Source of the DNA: Acanthococcus lagerstroemiae
Taxonomy: Eukaryota; Arthropoda; Insecta; Hemiptera; Eriococcidae
NCBI GenBank assembly: GCA_031841125.1
Contig: CM063112.1
Span: forward strand, 19,246,603-19,310,602
Direction: 5' to 3'
DNA length: 64,000 bases
Shown: one piece after another, positions 47,787-59,442 of the stretch
How the letters are laid out: each line of letters begins with the position of its first letter
Position numbering within the stretch: the stretch's first letter is position 1
Translations under genes and position numbers: made by a program
The notes under the pieces: model-generated
Told to the model about the DNA's origin: nothing
The model's database searches: none
The model's input: the letters and a program-made list of their open reading frames with translations, nothing else

Positions 47787-48651
47787 GAAACGTTTCTTTC
47801 CAAAAGGTGTTATCTCCATTTTTGACGTTTTTGAGGTGAGCACTGATTCTCACGTAGAATGTTGACCCGCACCAACCGGTAGCACTGGCTGCGCAAAACT
47901 AGAAATGTTTGTGCTGCAATGTTACGGTTGGCAACTCCGCGGTGAAAATGTTCTTTTGAGGGACGTATCGAAGAGTTTTTCTGAGAGGGGGGAGGAGGGT
48001 TAAAAATTATGAAAGTCCCAACTAACTCAACTTAAAATTCCCAAGTATCAAAGCAAAAAAAACCTTTTGACTTGCTCGATTTTTCCAACTCACTCAACTC
48101 TCAGAATTCTCAAGTATCAAAGCAAAAGAAGAAAAACCTTTTGATTTGATGGGTTTTTCCAACTTCTCAAATCAATTCCTAAATATCAAAGCAAAAAAAA
48201 AACTTTTGACTTGTTGGATTTTTTAAATGCCGCCTGACTGAAATGATAAATTTTTCCAACTGCTGAGTGAAAAATTCCTACAAGGGGGAGTGGAGGTGCC
48301 CTCCCTATCGGTACGTCTCTGGTTCTTTTCCAAAATTCGTTAACTTCACTGGTAAGATTGAACGAAATAAGGGATTTTTCAGACAGAATTTTCATTTACG
48401 ATGTTCCTTTTTCTCATTTTTGGTAGAATAAATGACGTTTTTCTTCAAGATTGCTCACTTTGCCTGTCTGTATCTTGAAATTTGCCGATATGAAAATTTT
48501 TTGGTGTGATGGACCTCATTTCGCATGTGTTTGAGAAGCACTATACCAACTTTTGCAGCTCTACCACTTCTCAATGTTGAGACAAACACTTTTTTGTGTT
48601 TTCCCACAAAACAGTTTTTCGGAGATAATACCTTTTGGAAAGAAAGGTTTC
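47787..48651. mobile_element. Inverted-repeat element with 31-bp ends inserted in the LINE
   Basis: The left terminus, starting GAAACGTTTCTTTCCAAAAG, recurs inverted at 48621-48651 with two differences in 31 bp. Flanking AAAT at 47783-47786 and 48652-48655 is a 4-bp duplication. Without its own 372-bp insertion it is about 493 bp. It sits between the RFADDIVII and TELKHKSA motifs of the LINE. Superfamily not assigned. Confidence 0.82.
47958..48321. mobile_element. hAT-type element nested in the 47787-48651 element (364 bp)
   Basis: The ends are GAGGGACGTATCG and, inverted, CAGAGACGTACCG. It is flanked by a perfect 8-bp duplication GTTCTTTT (47950-47957 and 48322-48329). Same family as 23034-23292 but longer, because an internal segment around 'gtatcaaagcaaaa' is repeated about three times. 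Confidence 0.92.
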
Positions 48652-49454
48652 AAATACAAACGAACTAATCAGAATGGGAACCGAGCTAAAACATAAGAGT
48701 GCAAAGGTGGGCTTCAGGATGAATGCATCAAAAACAAAAATAATGACAAACGAGGAAGGGGTCGAATTTATCAAACTAGGGAAGCTAACAATCAAAGGAG
48801 TAAAAGAATACAAATATCTGGGCCAAAATACCTTTCGATGAGGGGGGCATAGAAGAATAAGCATCAGAATAGCAAATGCGTGGCGGGCATTCTGAGCCGA
48901 AAAGACGATTCCAAAAAGTAAAATAAAATTCAAGACTAAAATAAAGGTTTTGGAAATGTGGGTGATGTCGGTGCTGGGTTGTGAGTCTCAGTCAGCTTTT
49001 ACAAGGAAGCTTATTTATAAACTTAAGAAAACCCACTATTCAATGCTGAGGAGCATACTTAATGTCAAGCTGAAAGACAAGATTAGTAGGTATTAATAAA
49101 AGAAAAGAAAAAACAAAAATTAAAGATATCGAATTTCAAGTATGCAGGACATATGGCTCGGGAAGACAAGCATAAATGGAACTTGCTGCAAACTCATTGG
49201 ATCCCACGGGACAACAGAAGGAAACGAGAGAGGCCACTCACAAGGTGGACACATGAGATTGAGAGATATATCGGCCCTTACTAGGCTAGCGATGCCCTAA
49301 ATAGGAGACTGGCAGAATACGATAGATGCCTATACCCAAAGATGGGCGGGATAGACTGTGGTTCACCTAAGTGAAATAAATTAAAAAAACAACAAGGATC
49401 TAATGTATATTCATAATGTCTATTCGAGGTGTAATAAATAAATAAATAAATAAA

Positions 49455-49573
49455 AGTATCTAAGGATAGACGGAGGGAACAATTTCAGGGATTGCCAGAT
49501 GAGGATCGTTTGCATCCTTACTGGTCCACTCGGAGAGACTAAAAAATGACGAAAATTCTACGTTTTCCCCCAT
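49455..49573. repeat. Dispersed repeat family, copy A continued
   Basis: It repeats, at about 90 % identity with one deletion of about 20 bp, the 46606-46730 sequence that precedes the LINE (AGTATCTAAGGA ... ATGACGAAAAT), and continues into CTACGTTTTCCCCC where the R1-like copy begins. It could be an unusually long target duplication. Confidence 0.65.
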
Positions 49574-50597
49574 GTCTGACGGGATGTATGACGATGCACG
49601 CATGACAAAGGGGCCCCTTAGACCCTACCCTTTCGAGTATCGCATCAGTGGCCGGAGGGACGCTGAGGCCGGCTCGAGCGCCTATTTCACCGATCCCCTT
49701 CCGCTGCGTGCTGTCCTGTAAGGGCCATCATGGGACCCCCTACTGACTGAAGTTAATGCTCACCCAGCACTGACCTGGAATTTGGGTGCCCCACAGCCAG
49801 ACGCACTTCTTCTTCACTCACCTCACCCCGTGGCCATGGAAGCAAGCTGAGACTGAGCCCTCCTAGGTAAAGATACTACCATTTACAATAATTATCATTA
49901 GACTGAACGAAAAAGAAAGAAGGGATAAAGAGAATTAGATAATACCACAGAAACATTTAAAAATTTGGAACAAAACCTTGGTTAACTAATTTGGGACTCT
50001 TTGATTGGGAATGGGATTTCAAAAAAACGTGTTTTAAAGGCAAAAAATTGCTCACTTTCGCATATTTCAAGTTCAATTTCAGGTGCCTTGGGGGAAATTC
50101 GCCCCTCCCTCCCCTCTTGGCTACACCACTGCCTCGTAGAAATCTCCACATACTATACTGTGTGTATCCTCAAGCCCCCCTGGAAAACAGTCAGCACCCC
50201 TATTGCAGATGGCTGGCTACGGACATGTAACCTCCTCGTCTTGGTACGTGTGGCGACTCAGGAAGGTGGTGACGGCGGGTAGCCCTGCCGGGGGGGGGGG
50301 GTCCGCAGCAGCTGCAGCAGCTCTTATAGGATGGTACAGAATTGTTATGTTCGATGGTATGTGCTGAGCTTTGTCCGCCGGCCCTCCGCCTCGACCACTC
50401 AGCATCGAGACAAAGACCAACACCCGGTTCCATCCGCTTCCGCTCTTCCACATTTCCGGAACCAAAATGTCCGGCGCGAGACGGCTCATCACGCCGTCGC
50501 TGTCGCTCGTATTTCTGTCGCCGGAATCGATCGCTGTTGCCGTCTTGCGCCTCTCCTGCTCCCACCAAGCATCGCATTCGAACAGGGACGTTTCCCC
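49574..50597 (-). mobile_element. R1-like non-LTR retrotransposon, 5'-truncated copy 3
   Basis: Only the C-terminal end and 3' non-coding region remain. The minus strand shares the 50225-50590 segment and the 49576-49830 segment with copies 1 and 2, separated by an insert of about 390 bp (49836-50224) that contains a hAT-like right end CTTGGCTACACCACTG. It is bounded by ACGTTTTCCCCCAT (49560-49573) and ACGTTTCCCCCCAT (about 50584-50597), a likely 14-bp target duplication in the dispersed repeat. Confidence 0.75.
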
Positions 50598-50879
50598 CCA
50601 TAAGGTCTGTGTTAATGTATGTCAAAATAAACAGTTATATACTGAACACCTAATGGCTTTTTGGGGACAGTTACGAAAACACTAGGAGATTTTCTTCATG
50701 TAGGATTCAATGAGGAATAATTTTTGTTTCAAAAGTTTTATCTTGTAGTCAATATTGTTCGAGAATATTGGGAGAAAACGGTCTGAGGAGTACAGCAGTC
50801 AGCAGTTTTGTAAGTCATTCAAAATTTTTATCGACATGTTTTCTATCCACATCTCTCCCTCTACAAAAAAATTGTTCAC

Positions 50880-51120
50880 GTCGGCTCTGCGAATAGACCT
50901 ATTAATCGAGTATTGACAAAAATTATCGAACTAATGGCGAACCGTGAACGACTAATTGACCTCGGTGACATCGACAGTTTGACAGTTTTCGAGTACACAC
51001 GCACTCGCGCGTGTTCGACGGCGAACAGAAGTCGTGCCGGTCCAACGATTTCGAGTGATCCGCTCTTAAGTGTCACAGAAGGGCGCGAAGGAAAAAGCTA
51101 CGTCGTATGTCGTCCTTTGC
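50880..51120. other. Short CpG-rich non-repeat stretch
   Basis: CpG-rich DNA with GCACTCGCGCGTGTTCGACG and no coding signal. It is distinct from the surrounding AT-rich repeats; a regulatory role is possible but unsupported. Confidence 0.25.
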
Positions 51121-51380
51121 TTGTACTCAGGGCCGTAACGAAGGTACTTTTTGGAGGAGTCGCGGAGACTTGAAAATGCATGCTTAATTTTTTCAAATTG
51201 CCGACAATCGTATTTTTCATCGTTGTGGGGAGGGATTATATAAATGAGCATAAATTCTGAGAAAAATAAATTATTTCATCACAGGGCCCGCGCGACCCGA
51301 AAAGGTGTCACCCCTTGGGAAAACAGTTATCAAAAAATAAAATAGCCGAATAAGCAAAACGGTCACAATAGGTCAGAGTT

Positions 51381-51600
51381 ACGGGGTCTTGTTGGCCGAG
51401 TAGATAGCGCGCTGGTCTCGGAATCTGGAGCTCCCGGATTCGAGCCCACGTAGCAACTCGCTACATTTCGACCTAGGCAGGTTTTCGGCAAGTAGAGAAA
51501 AGGGCTATAAGACAGCCCTAACATCCTCCCCAACGTCTCTGAGGTAATGCTCGAAAGGGCGGATTCCAGGAGTCGGATTGAAAGCAAAAATGAAAAAGAG
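51381..51600 (+). mobile_element. tRNA-derived SINE, copy 3
   Basis: A box TGGCCGAGTAG and B box-like GATTCGAGCCC, with the usual body to GCAAAAATGAAAAAGAG. Flanking 14-mers AATAGGTCAGAGTT (51367-51380) and AATAAGTCAGAGTT (51601-51614) form the target duplication. Confidence 0.88.
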
Positions 51601-51919
51601 AATAAGTCAGAGTTGTAAATTTACGAAAAATTTTATTTCAGCTAAGAAATCTGCGACAAATTACGTGAAAGTAGACGCCTTAGTGCGAATTGTAGATATT
51701 AAAGTGTTCGCCTTATTTCAAAAATTTCCGAATTTCGCTCGGAACGCCCCTTAAGATTTCCTTTATCATCTGAAAGTACCGCCATCCAGCTTGATAAAAA
51801 AAAAAAAAATTCTAAACCGTATCGCACGTGCCCAGACCTTGAAATTTAACGTACAATTTGCACAAGGATTTGCCAGAAAACACTTCATCAGCCAAAAACG
51901 ACTTCACCAAAGAAAGTAA

Positions 51920-52340
51920 GACGACTATAATAAGCCTATACTAAAAGTAGATTAAATTGTAAATATCTAAACGTAAAATAATTTTTTTAATTAAAATTTT
52001 TAATAATGAATGAATTAATAATATTCCTTTAAATAATCACTCATTTAACGAAAATTTAAAAATATCAATAATATTTCATTTATAAAAAATTTGTAAACTT
52101 AAAACTTACGTAAACCTTTTCAGTTATTAATAATAATTTCATGATTAATATTTAACTTTCAAAATCCAAATTCTTTAAATCTAATTTTAATAAATAAAAT
52201 TCTCAATCAAATTTTTATAATTATAATAATAATTATTTTATTAATTATTAAATTAATATTTTCAATTATCTCTGATAATTTTAAAACATGAAGTCGATGC
52301 TACGTTCCAAATTAAATTAATAATGAATTTTTAAATTTAG
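51920..52340. other. Extremely AT-rich segment
   Basis: About 85-90 % A+T by eye with sharp edges against the flanks, dominated by AATTAATAAT-type words. No inverted ends were found. It might be mitochondrial-derived or a decayed AT satellite; I cannot decide. Confidence 0.3.
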
Positions 52341-53149
52341 AGTATCAAGAAACTAAATTATGGACGAATCAATGTTTTATATTGAAATAAAGAAATCAGT
52401 TTTCTTAGATTCATCTTTCTTGTAAGAGATTTCAGAATCTACCCTATCTTGGTAATGAAAAAAGAAAAAAGAAAAAAAAAAGTTGAAATGTCAATGGCCA
52501 AGAACAGGTCATTAGAAAACCAAACATGCAGTAACTGTTTCTAGACCACTTTCATAAGCTCCGATTCCAAATTAGTTCTTAAAATTTTCAACCAAACTAT
52601 TTTGTCCTCTAAGACAGTCTTTGGAAACCCAAAAATGCAGAATTCCGTCTTTAGAAAACTCGCATTCGACGTCCAAGGTCTTATTTGAAATTATAGTATT
52701 TCATTTGGATGATCACGTTATTTACTTGGCGTTGGAAGTTATTTTCTGAGGGAGGGGTACAAAAATATTAAATGTAAGTTGTCAACAAGCAAGAAAGAAA
52801 GTTTACTTTTTTGACATTTTTATGTTGTCTTTGCTTTGGCATATAAACGAAAAAAAAGTTACTCTTTGAGCGTTTCTTTGGAGCGTTACTTTTGGGAGCC
52901 ATGTACTCATTGATCTTGGTCTTTGTTTGACCCTAGTCCCTGCCATTGGTGCCATATTACAAAGTAACTTAAAGCCATGGCACGTTCCTCTTTCTCTCTA
53001 GCGGGGTGTTTCACGAATTGGTCTCGCTTTTTTTACTTTTGAACGCGAAATCGGATCTTCGTCGAACAAAAATGGATCTTCAGGGGACAAGGTCTAGCTT
53101 CTTCTTGTGTAAAATGAATTTCCCTCCTTCAGAAGGGGGGTTCGAACGT

Positions 53150-53670
53150 ACCGCTAATTTTGTAATCCTAAGTGGAAAGGCACTGCGTAAAATATCAAAA
53201 TCTCTGATTTCGAATGTTAAGTCAGATTTTTTAATTTGGGCTCAAACATCCAAATTTTGGACCCAATAAGGCAATGTTAGTGGCTTAAAAATTTGAACAA
53301 AGTATCAAAATAAGAGTTTCGTGGGTCTCTGGTTCTTGATTAGGCCCCGATTTTGGCCCAAAAATTAAAATTTCTGAACGAAAACGGGCGAAATGTAATA
53401 GGCTTAAAAATTGCAAACGAAATATCAAAATAGTTTTCCGGGTCGTTGATTCAGACTATTTTGCATTAAATTGATTCACTCCAGCCTTGCGCCCAGAAAT
53501 TCAAATTTGAATCCCAAAATGGGCAAAATTAAATTGGCTTGAAATTTTGATTGAAATATCAAGATGAGGGTTGTCTAATGATTTTTGATTCGGCACTGAT
53601 TTCTGGCCCATAAATCCAAATTTCGGATCCAAAATGGGTAAGAAGTTGGCTTAAAAAATCGATTTACTCC
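53150..53670. repeat. Four diverged tandem units of about 110-140 bp
   Basis: GGCTTAAAAATTTG or a close variant recurs at about 53282, 53401, 53537 and 53650, each preceded by CAAAATGGGCAA-like and TTTTGGCCCAAAAAT-like blocks and followed by ATATCAAAAT. Readable as an old satellite. Confidence 0.65.
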
Positions 53671-53679
53671 ACCCTACTA

Positions 53680-55735
53680 GCTATATCCATCGCCATGTAT
53701 TCAAACCCCTCACGTTTACTCTACCACAATCCGATCAAGATTCGATAGCCACAGTAAAAACAGAGCTGATTTTGTCTACAAGTAGGCACAATAGGGTGTA
53801 CCTTAAACACAGGGGGAGGGGAAATAAATAATGCCCCCCCCCCCTAGAATAGGTGCTCACTCAAAATATTCGTCATGCTCTCCAGTATAAGTCCCGCTGC
53901 TTGGCTGACGACTTCGACCGCAGACAGTTGCTCAGTGCTGCCATCGCTATCGAAAAATGTGAATTTCCCAAGTAGCCCCTTGATTTTCAAACAGTCCAGT
54001 CGTATGGTAATAAGTGGTGGTTTCATTAAATCAAAATAAATTAATTTTAACTCTTATGGAAAGGGGAAAATGTATCTAAAACACAGGAACATGAAATATT
54101 TTGATCAAATTTAGTTTACAGAGTCAACTTGTTTCATATTTTATCATTATAAATTTTCGAACGCGTTTTTCTCGAATTGACAGCTTAACAGTTAGATTTT
54201 TCTTTTGAAGCGACACCATTAACTTTCACCCTTGCAGTAACGTAACGAGGATCTTCCCGTCCTCATAAGCTAACAAGATTTGATATTTTAAATTGGGGGC
54301 ACAGAAATTGACGCGGAAATCCTCTTTTTCGCTTGTTGAAAGGTTGCAATTTTCTGCCATTAGTTACTATACCCCCTAAACTTCAATTTGCACTTCCTTG
54401 GTAAAGAGTAACGCTATAGGGTTACATTCTACCGAAGATCCAAGTACAAGAATACTTCTTTACCGTGAAAATGTAAAAAAATGTAATCCTGAGAAATAGA
54501 TAAATTCTTCTTTTAGTAAAAGAGATACATGACAACTTTATTATCATATTTGCTCTCAGACTTGCTGACCACTTTGTAAGCATAATCTTGTCTTTCTGTC
54601 TGTTTCTTTGCCTACATTGATCCACAAAATTTCCAGGTTTCAAGCAGGCTGCCAACCCAGCATTTTCCCCCCGCCGGGATGAAAAGACAGAGGCCAAACA
54701 GTGAGAAAAATTGCGACACTTCTATCGAGTAGTTCTACTTTTTTCGACTAGTCAATTTCTGCCAATTTTTCTCTATGGGAGTTGCCCTTGCTATCTCGTG
54801 TTCGCGCCTGCATGACGTGTCAGGAATTACATTACCTGCTCATTGGTTTTAAAATACACATTTAATAATGTAAATTACAATAAGCAGCCAAATGAAATGC
54901 CTCAGGAATGCGAAGAAGACTTCAGTTTTTCTCTGATTCTTATCAAGACAACTGGGTCGTGTGCGTCATGCTGTGTCACGCTATTCTGGAAGATCTCATT
55001 CTGACACACAGCAATTCGTGAGTAAATATTGCTTCATCATTGGCCGTAAGACGAGAGGTTGCATACCGACGATCTCACCCAACAAAAAATCGTTTATGAT
55101 ATAACTTAAGACCTTGACTTTTGGCCCCCAATAAATAAAGCGGATTTTTTCATGTACGAAGCGACGATACCACCAATTTTTTCGAAATATTTACAATGGA
55201 TACGGAAAATACATCTCTTACTCACGTGGTGCTCTTCCTTTTGTTTTCCCATCTTTCGAGTTGTACCAGTGAAATATCAATTAACGCGAGCGAGTTAATC
55301 ATCCATGTTACCGGTAATTAAAATTTATTTACAATAACCTATAAGTTTTTACATCGACTGAATGGCTGCTGTGAACTGATTGAATAGAACAAATTAGGAT
55401 TTTTTTTTCTTCGTTCTAAGATGATTGAAACCGTGTCATCTTATTCAGTCGCAGTCCTCCTAAAAGAATTTTACAATTCACAGTGGGAAGTCACAGTATG
55501 ACGTAGCTAGTTAACCAGCGTCGAAATTTTCGATACAAGTAAGCTCCTCGATAGTTCGTGAAAATTACATAAAAAAGAAACCGATCGACAAAAAATGTCA
55601 CAAAGCTGAATTTCAGCGTAATTGGTTAGTACAGCATATCTGCTAACGCACGCATTGAAAGTCTCAGAGAATCTTAATGGAACTTCTCATTATTGCTCCC
55701 TTGTCGATTACGATTAAATCATAATCATGAATGGG
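53680..55735. other. No gene or complete element recognised
   Basis: AT-rich DNA with one C tract (about 53834). CAGTAACGTAACGAGG at about 54236 looks like one end of a hAT element without a partner. Confidence 0.4.
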
Positions 55736-55739
55736 TTCA

Positions 55740-56380
55740 GCGACCCCTTGAATCTATGAAACGACATCCACATTGTATCATAGGGAGTCTTCAACTATGT
55801 CCCCCTCACCTACTGATCCCATAGACCACAACTGGCAAATTCGGATTGAATATTTATCAATATTGAGTTCCGTGACCTTCAAGATTTGTTAACTCATATA
55901 ACTACAAATATTTCATTCATGGAATTGTTAAATTTCAAGCTCTGTCCCCTTCCGGGTGTTATAATTTTCAAGTGGAGGGCCAATCAGGTCATGAAGTTTA
56001 TGAGGTCCACTACTTCTCAAAAATGATAATTTTGAATTTAGGTACAGGTAAAGTATTTTAAAAATCAGATTCTGTGATATTACCCCCCCCCCCCCTCGCT
56101 CCAAACTGTTATCTCGATCAGATCAGTAGCAATGCGAACTTATTGAGGGCCGGGAATCAAAAGTTACACTTTTAAAGTCCATTCTAAATTCAATAAAACA
56201 CAAATTCACATAGTGGTATCTAAGGGGTATGAATAGGGGAGACGAAGAAATCCTCAGAGATGGACAGGATGAATGCAGAGAAACAGGTCCGGCGGTTATT
56301 TTCATCTCTTCAATTCGTAAAATACGACGACATCGGAAGTGTTTCCAAAATTCAACATTTTTGCTTAACTGGCCTCTGCG
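55740..56380. repeat. Dispersed repeat family, copy B
   Basis: Shares ordered blocks with 61.93-62.66 kb: AAACGACATCCA, ATGGACCACAATTTGC-like, GTGGTATCTAAG, CAGAGATGG, AAACAGGTCCGGCG. Probably an old non-coding mobile element or 3' end; its ends were not found. Confidence 0.6.
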
Positions 56381-56814
56381 GTATAATGTGTAGCAGTAGG
56401 ATGGTCCTTATTTTCGAATTCTGATTTTGAACTCCCCCTCCCTAATCGATTCATAACATCAAAAAAAAATCTGTGAAACCTGAGAAAAATCAGGAAAGGT
56501 TTTACGTGCCGCGAGAGTTCATATGGGAACAAACATTGGATTTTGAACTTCAGTTGCTAAGGAAGCCTCTAAAAAATAAAAACAAAAATTTTATTTAATA
56601 ATATTTTATTTGAATGAAATATTTCATTTAAAATTTTATTTTTTAATGAAAATCTTAATAAAAATATTTTATTAAAAAGATTCCTTTATTAAAAAATTAT
56701 GAAATGATTTTAAAAAAAAATTAAATTAATAGAAAAAAATATAAATCAATGGTACAAAGTTTAAAGAATATATGATATTATATGAGCCTCCTAAAAATTA
56801 TTTACTTTCTCAAA

Positions 56815-57310
56815 TTGGCGTTTTGAGCTATGTCCCCGATTTCAAAGCTCTTTAGGTCGATAGTACGGTTTATTGATTCGCTGAATCTGTTCCAAAAGTG
56901 CTTTCTCCCCTCCCTCTCACTTGAGGCGCCACAGAGGACTAATCTCCAATTACTCTGATGTCCCCATTTTCAAGATATTTATGTCAATAGTGGGGTTAAG
57001 TCACAAAATCCTCATCAGGAATTCTTCCTCCCCTTCCCTCATCCATTAACGTTTCACAGGAAACTAATCTCTAACTACTCGAGTTTCCCCGCTTCCCATG
57101 TTATTTACGTAACGACATAAAGAAAGAACTTGGAAATTAGGGAAATTGGAGTAATTAAAGCACAGCCTCCTAATGAACCTCAAGAGTTGAGGGAAGGGGA
57201 CAGCGATCCAAGAAACCCCATTGTCATCATAAAGAACTCATAAACCGGGGAAAATTGGAGTGACTAGAAATTAGCCACCGTCGATTCTGAAGGGTCAAGG
57301 GGATAAATCC
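56815..57310. repeat. Foldback element of tandem units of about 125 bp
   Basis: Two head-to-tail units on the left (each with CTCCCCTTCCCTCA, CACAGGAxACTAATCTC and AATTACTC) are followed by two inverted units on the right (TGAGGGAAGGGGACA, GGGGAAAATTGGAGT). The centre is near 57112. It has the same architecture as 9340-10230. Confidence 0.7.
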
Positions 57311-58700
57311 CTAAAATCAATTCAGGAACTATCTAAATTTCCGTAAAGAAGGTAACATAATTTTTAGGCTCACATAAGGGAGGCTCTCACAGCAATTGAA
57401 GCTCCATTCCCAAAAATCAATGTTAAATTTCATAAAAACTTGTCCCTCTTTGCGGCACCACTCAACTTCTTTCAGTTTTACTCAAAACGTTGTATAAAAT
57501 TGTTTTTAAATATTAAGAGCCAATAGGGGGGGGGGGACCAAAACATTGATTTTTTCACCAAGGGTAAATAAGGACGACTCTAGTACAACAGTGTAAAGGA
57601 GTGTTTTGAACCCCGTTTTAGTAAATTTCAGAGGCAGATATCAAAGAATCGTAGGAGATTATTTTTGTGCAGAATCCAGTTTGGAATAATTTTTGTTTAA
57701 ACATTTTTTTGATATAATCAATATATTTTGACTTGTGATCAAAAATCCATTTTTGGAAGATTTCTTACCACGGGGCGAAACTCCAGTGGAATTCTTTGGG
57801 ATCTTTGGGATTTTTGGGATATTCATCAGTATGTTCTTTATTACGAGTAGCCAACTAACTGTACGAGAATTCAGTTTCACGACAGTTTTTGTCGAACTTT
57901 CTTCTTTATTGCCTGGACAAGTACGACTGATTTGCAACCGTTTTCGTCTTTTCGGTAAAATATCGTAATGCCTATCTCCAGAAAAACAAGTATTTTCCAT
58001 TTGCGTGAACAGTTTCTGATTTTTGCTATTCTGTATTGCCCTTGCACGATAATATGGCACATCCACAGCCAGTGTAATCAATATTCAAAGTTTTAGAATC
58101 GAATTAGAAGCACACCTCGCCGATAAAGGGTTCAACCGAACTGATTAATTCAGTGTTATCGTTCGATTGTGACCAGTATTAGCAGTCAGACGTCAATCAG
58201 TTTCAGCGGTTGCTTTTGCCAAACGACACTTTTAGACCGCATCCGGACGACCCCTTTGGTGATCCCAAACATACGTCACCCGACCAGATTTCTCGAGGTG
58301 TGTTTCTCCTTTCTCACGTCGCTTTGATTGTGCTCGCGATTAGAATACGTTTTTATACACGTTTGAAGGGTATCTAGACTTTCAAAAAGTTAGGTAAGGC
58401 GGGGAGACTGGGGATACTCAAAGATCTACGAAGACGGAGTGAATCCTAATTCCACCATATCCTGACAGTATTTCTCTCCAAATGTAGAAAATATAGGAGA
58501 AAAAAGGGAAAATATTCCACTGTATCCCAAACAGGTCGTAATAGGGTACAAGATATTATTAATTATGACGAACATATTCCGAGCAGAAGTATCGCTGTGC
58601 CGGCTCTCTGCGAAGATGTAATGGAAGGACATGAACAGAGCCGAATTTAGGGGTACACTCTCATTCTTCGGAGCCCCCACCAATCAAAAATACAAATAAA
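57311..58700. other. No gene recognised
   Basis: AT-rich DNA with a G tract at about 57527. A block at 57652-57725 (GGAATAATTTTTGTTT) is shared with 50715-50745. CAGAGCCGAATTTAGGGG at about 58637 looks like an isolated hAT end. Confidence 0.4.
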
Positions 58701-58724
58701 ATAATAATAGTAATTAAAACACTA

Positions 58725-59430
58725 GTTGTTTGCCGATCGCCGATCGGTTATGTACGAGTATATGCACGAAAAATGCTGACTTTGAAAACACAACCTCCAT
58801 TTTCGGGCTGCGGCCACCCTTCTGGCATGGCTTCCGGACATGAACGGGTAGGCTGAAGTCGCCAGAAGCACTACGATATCTTCAGGATACGTAACGCATC
58901 CATCAGCGCCTCGTCCTTGTGGGGTCTTGCAGTCCATTATGACTGCAGCTGGGCTGCTTGGTTTCCTACAGCAGAAGGCTTCAGTCACGACGTCGGCCGG
59001 GTTTCCTTTAGTTTTTCTGTCTTGCAATATTAGTTTTATTCTCGGGGTTTTCCTTCTCCCACAAGGTCCTCTCGTCTAAGGATCCTTTGATAGCCAATTA
59101 TATCCGCTATGATATCTCCATTATATACCTCCACGCTTGTGCATCATAGGTACCCGCACTTGCTAGCGAGGGATAGCTCCCTATCTCGGTGCTGTAGTTA
59201 GAGGGAACCGTACCGACAATGGTTCGGCCCCCTCCCAGCTCTGAAGCTGCCCAACTATGTTGCTTAGCACTTGCCCTCTCACCACGTGCAGGTGATGGGT
59301 AGGAGTTGGCGAATGCAAACTGTAATGGGTTCGCGCAGGTGCGAACCTACCCTTTCCTTGACCAGGGGGAGGTAACTCGCAACATCGCCCGTTTGAGGAG
59401 CACAAAATCTCCGTGTGGAAAATTACCAAA
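58725..59430 (-). other. GC-richer block, possible retroelement relic
   Basis: Markedly more GC-rich than its flanks. Minus-strand frames of 82 and 101 codons have balanced composition but no motif I recognise. It contains a hairpin GGTTCGCGCAGGTGCGAACC at about 59327. It may be the non-coding or gag-like part of a retrotransposon; not established. Confidence 0.3.
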
Positions 59431-59442
59431 ATTTAATAAGCC

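Larger units (their letters stand above)
46731..49454 (+). mobile_element. Non-LTR retrotransposon inserted in a dispersed repeat
   Basis: The + frames show KIFMTLLKN...LDFNRNQ and YSSVDHIHTINQILEK (about 46745-46880), QRGVKQGNPLSPNIFNAILEE (about 47622-47690), RFADDIVII after a frameshift (about 47752-47775), then after an insertion TELKHKSAKVGFRMNASKTKI (about 48678-48740) and EYKYLGQ, plus a broken C-terminal region. It ends in a (TAAA)n tail (49433-49454). Two insertions (47385-47596, 47787-48651) and several frameshifts make it inactive. Confidence 0.82.

Noticed and set aside
51128..51144. CAGGGCCGTAACGAAGG as one end of another hAT element
   Set aside because: No inverted partner or duplicated 8-mer was found within range; also true of isolated ends near 22374, 54236 and 58637.
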